A DNA stretch of 12,136 bases from Sutterella sp. (GTDB taxonomy: Bacteria; Pseudomonadota; Gammaproteobacteria; Burkholderiales; Burkholderiaceae_F). The translations under genes and the position numbers were made by a program. The notes below the pieces were generated by a model, which saw only the letters and a list, made by a program, of their open reading frames with translations, did not search any database and was not told the origin of the DNA. Location of the stretch: positions 1-12,136 of the forward strand of contig DYCH01000074.1 of NCBI GenBank assembly GCA_019418235.1. Reading direction: 5' to 3'. Every line of letters begins with the position of its first letter. Position 1 is the first letter of the stretch. Below, piece by piece: positions 12,090-12,136 of the stretch.

Positions 12090-12136
12090 GTGCGCACGAC
12101 ATGTGTGCTGTTCTAGCGGGTGAAAGTCCCGTGGTC
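12090..12136 (+). mobile_element. Probable 5' end of a group II intron (class C-like), cut by window edge
   Basis: The sequence starting GTGCG at 12090 fits the GUGYG 5' consensus of group II introns. It is followed by a short helix, GCAC (12094-12097) with GTGC (12105-12108), and by AGCGGGTGAAAGTCCCGT (12115-12132), whose CGGG/CCCG hairpin with TGAAAGT loop is the kind of element common near the start of bacterial group II intron domain I. Bacterial class C introns are known to insert just after intrinsic terminator hairpins, which is exactly the position here. The intron-encoded protein, domains V and VI and the 3' end would lie beyond the window, so only 47 bases support the call. Confidence 0.6.

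Noticed and set aside
1..12136. CRISPR array, rRNA, prophage attachment repeats
   Set aside because: No regularly spaced direct repeats or rRNA sequence were seen, and no duplicate of the tRNA 3' end was found within the window.

Overview
The window is a chromosomal segment of a betaproteobacterium. The gene order fabD-fabG-acpP-fabF followed by lepA-lepB-rnc-era-recO-pdxJ-acpS-nagZ is the order I know from Burkholderiales. The proteins look betaproteobacterial, and codon use is strongly skewed (TTG for Leu, CAA for Gln, CCG for Pro, ACG for Thr) at moderate GC. This would suit a gut Sutterellaceae (Sutterella/Parasutterella type), but that assignment is inference from style and synteny.

Layout: (1) 1-216, minus strand: the N-terminal 72 codons of a TnpB/OrfB transposon protein running off the left edge, with a hairpin-rich strip (217-354) between it and fabD. 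(2) 355-3775, plus strand: the type II fatty-acid cluster fabD, fabG, acpP, fabF. It is punctuated by a layered terminator hairpin after acpP and a strong terminator after fabF. (3) 3845-4651: an accessory pocket holding a phage-like dCMP deaminase, a convergent 57-codon membrane-anchored small protein on the minus strand, and the structured leader of lepA. (4) 4652-11868, plus strand: eight tightly packed or overlapping genes (lepA, lepB, rnc, era, recO, pdxJ, acpS, nagZ) with no internal terminator that I can see. (5) 11930-12090: a tRNA-Gly(GCC) with its own promoter and terminator. (6) 12090-12136: what looks like the 5' end of a group II intron, sitting directly after that terminator.

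How the genes work together: FabD loads malonyl groups onto ACP, FabF elongates and FabG reduces. AcpS, at the far end of the second operon, installs the phosphopantetheine arm that makes ACP active. LepA, Era and RNase III serve ribosome function and RNA maturation, LepB processes exported proteins, RecO serves recombinational repair, PdxJ makes pyridoxine phosphate and NagZ recycles peptidoglycan.

The core is conventional. The unusual parts are at the seams: mobile-element edges at both ends, loss of the plsX/fabH neighbourhood upstream of fabD, a deaminase plus small membrane protein where relatives carry rpoE-rseA-rseB-mucD, a PdxJ of the Bacteroidetes/Xanthomonas-like subtype, and a group IIC-like intron start after the tRNA terminator. 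I did not find a clearly new multi-gene system. The 3.8-4.6 kb pocket is the best candidate for something undescribed.
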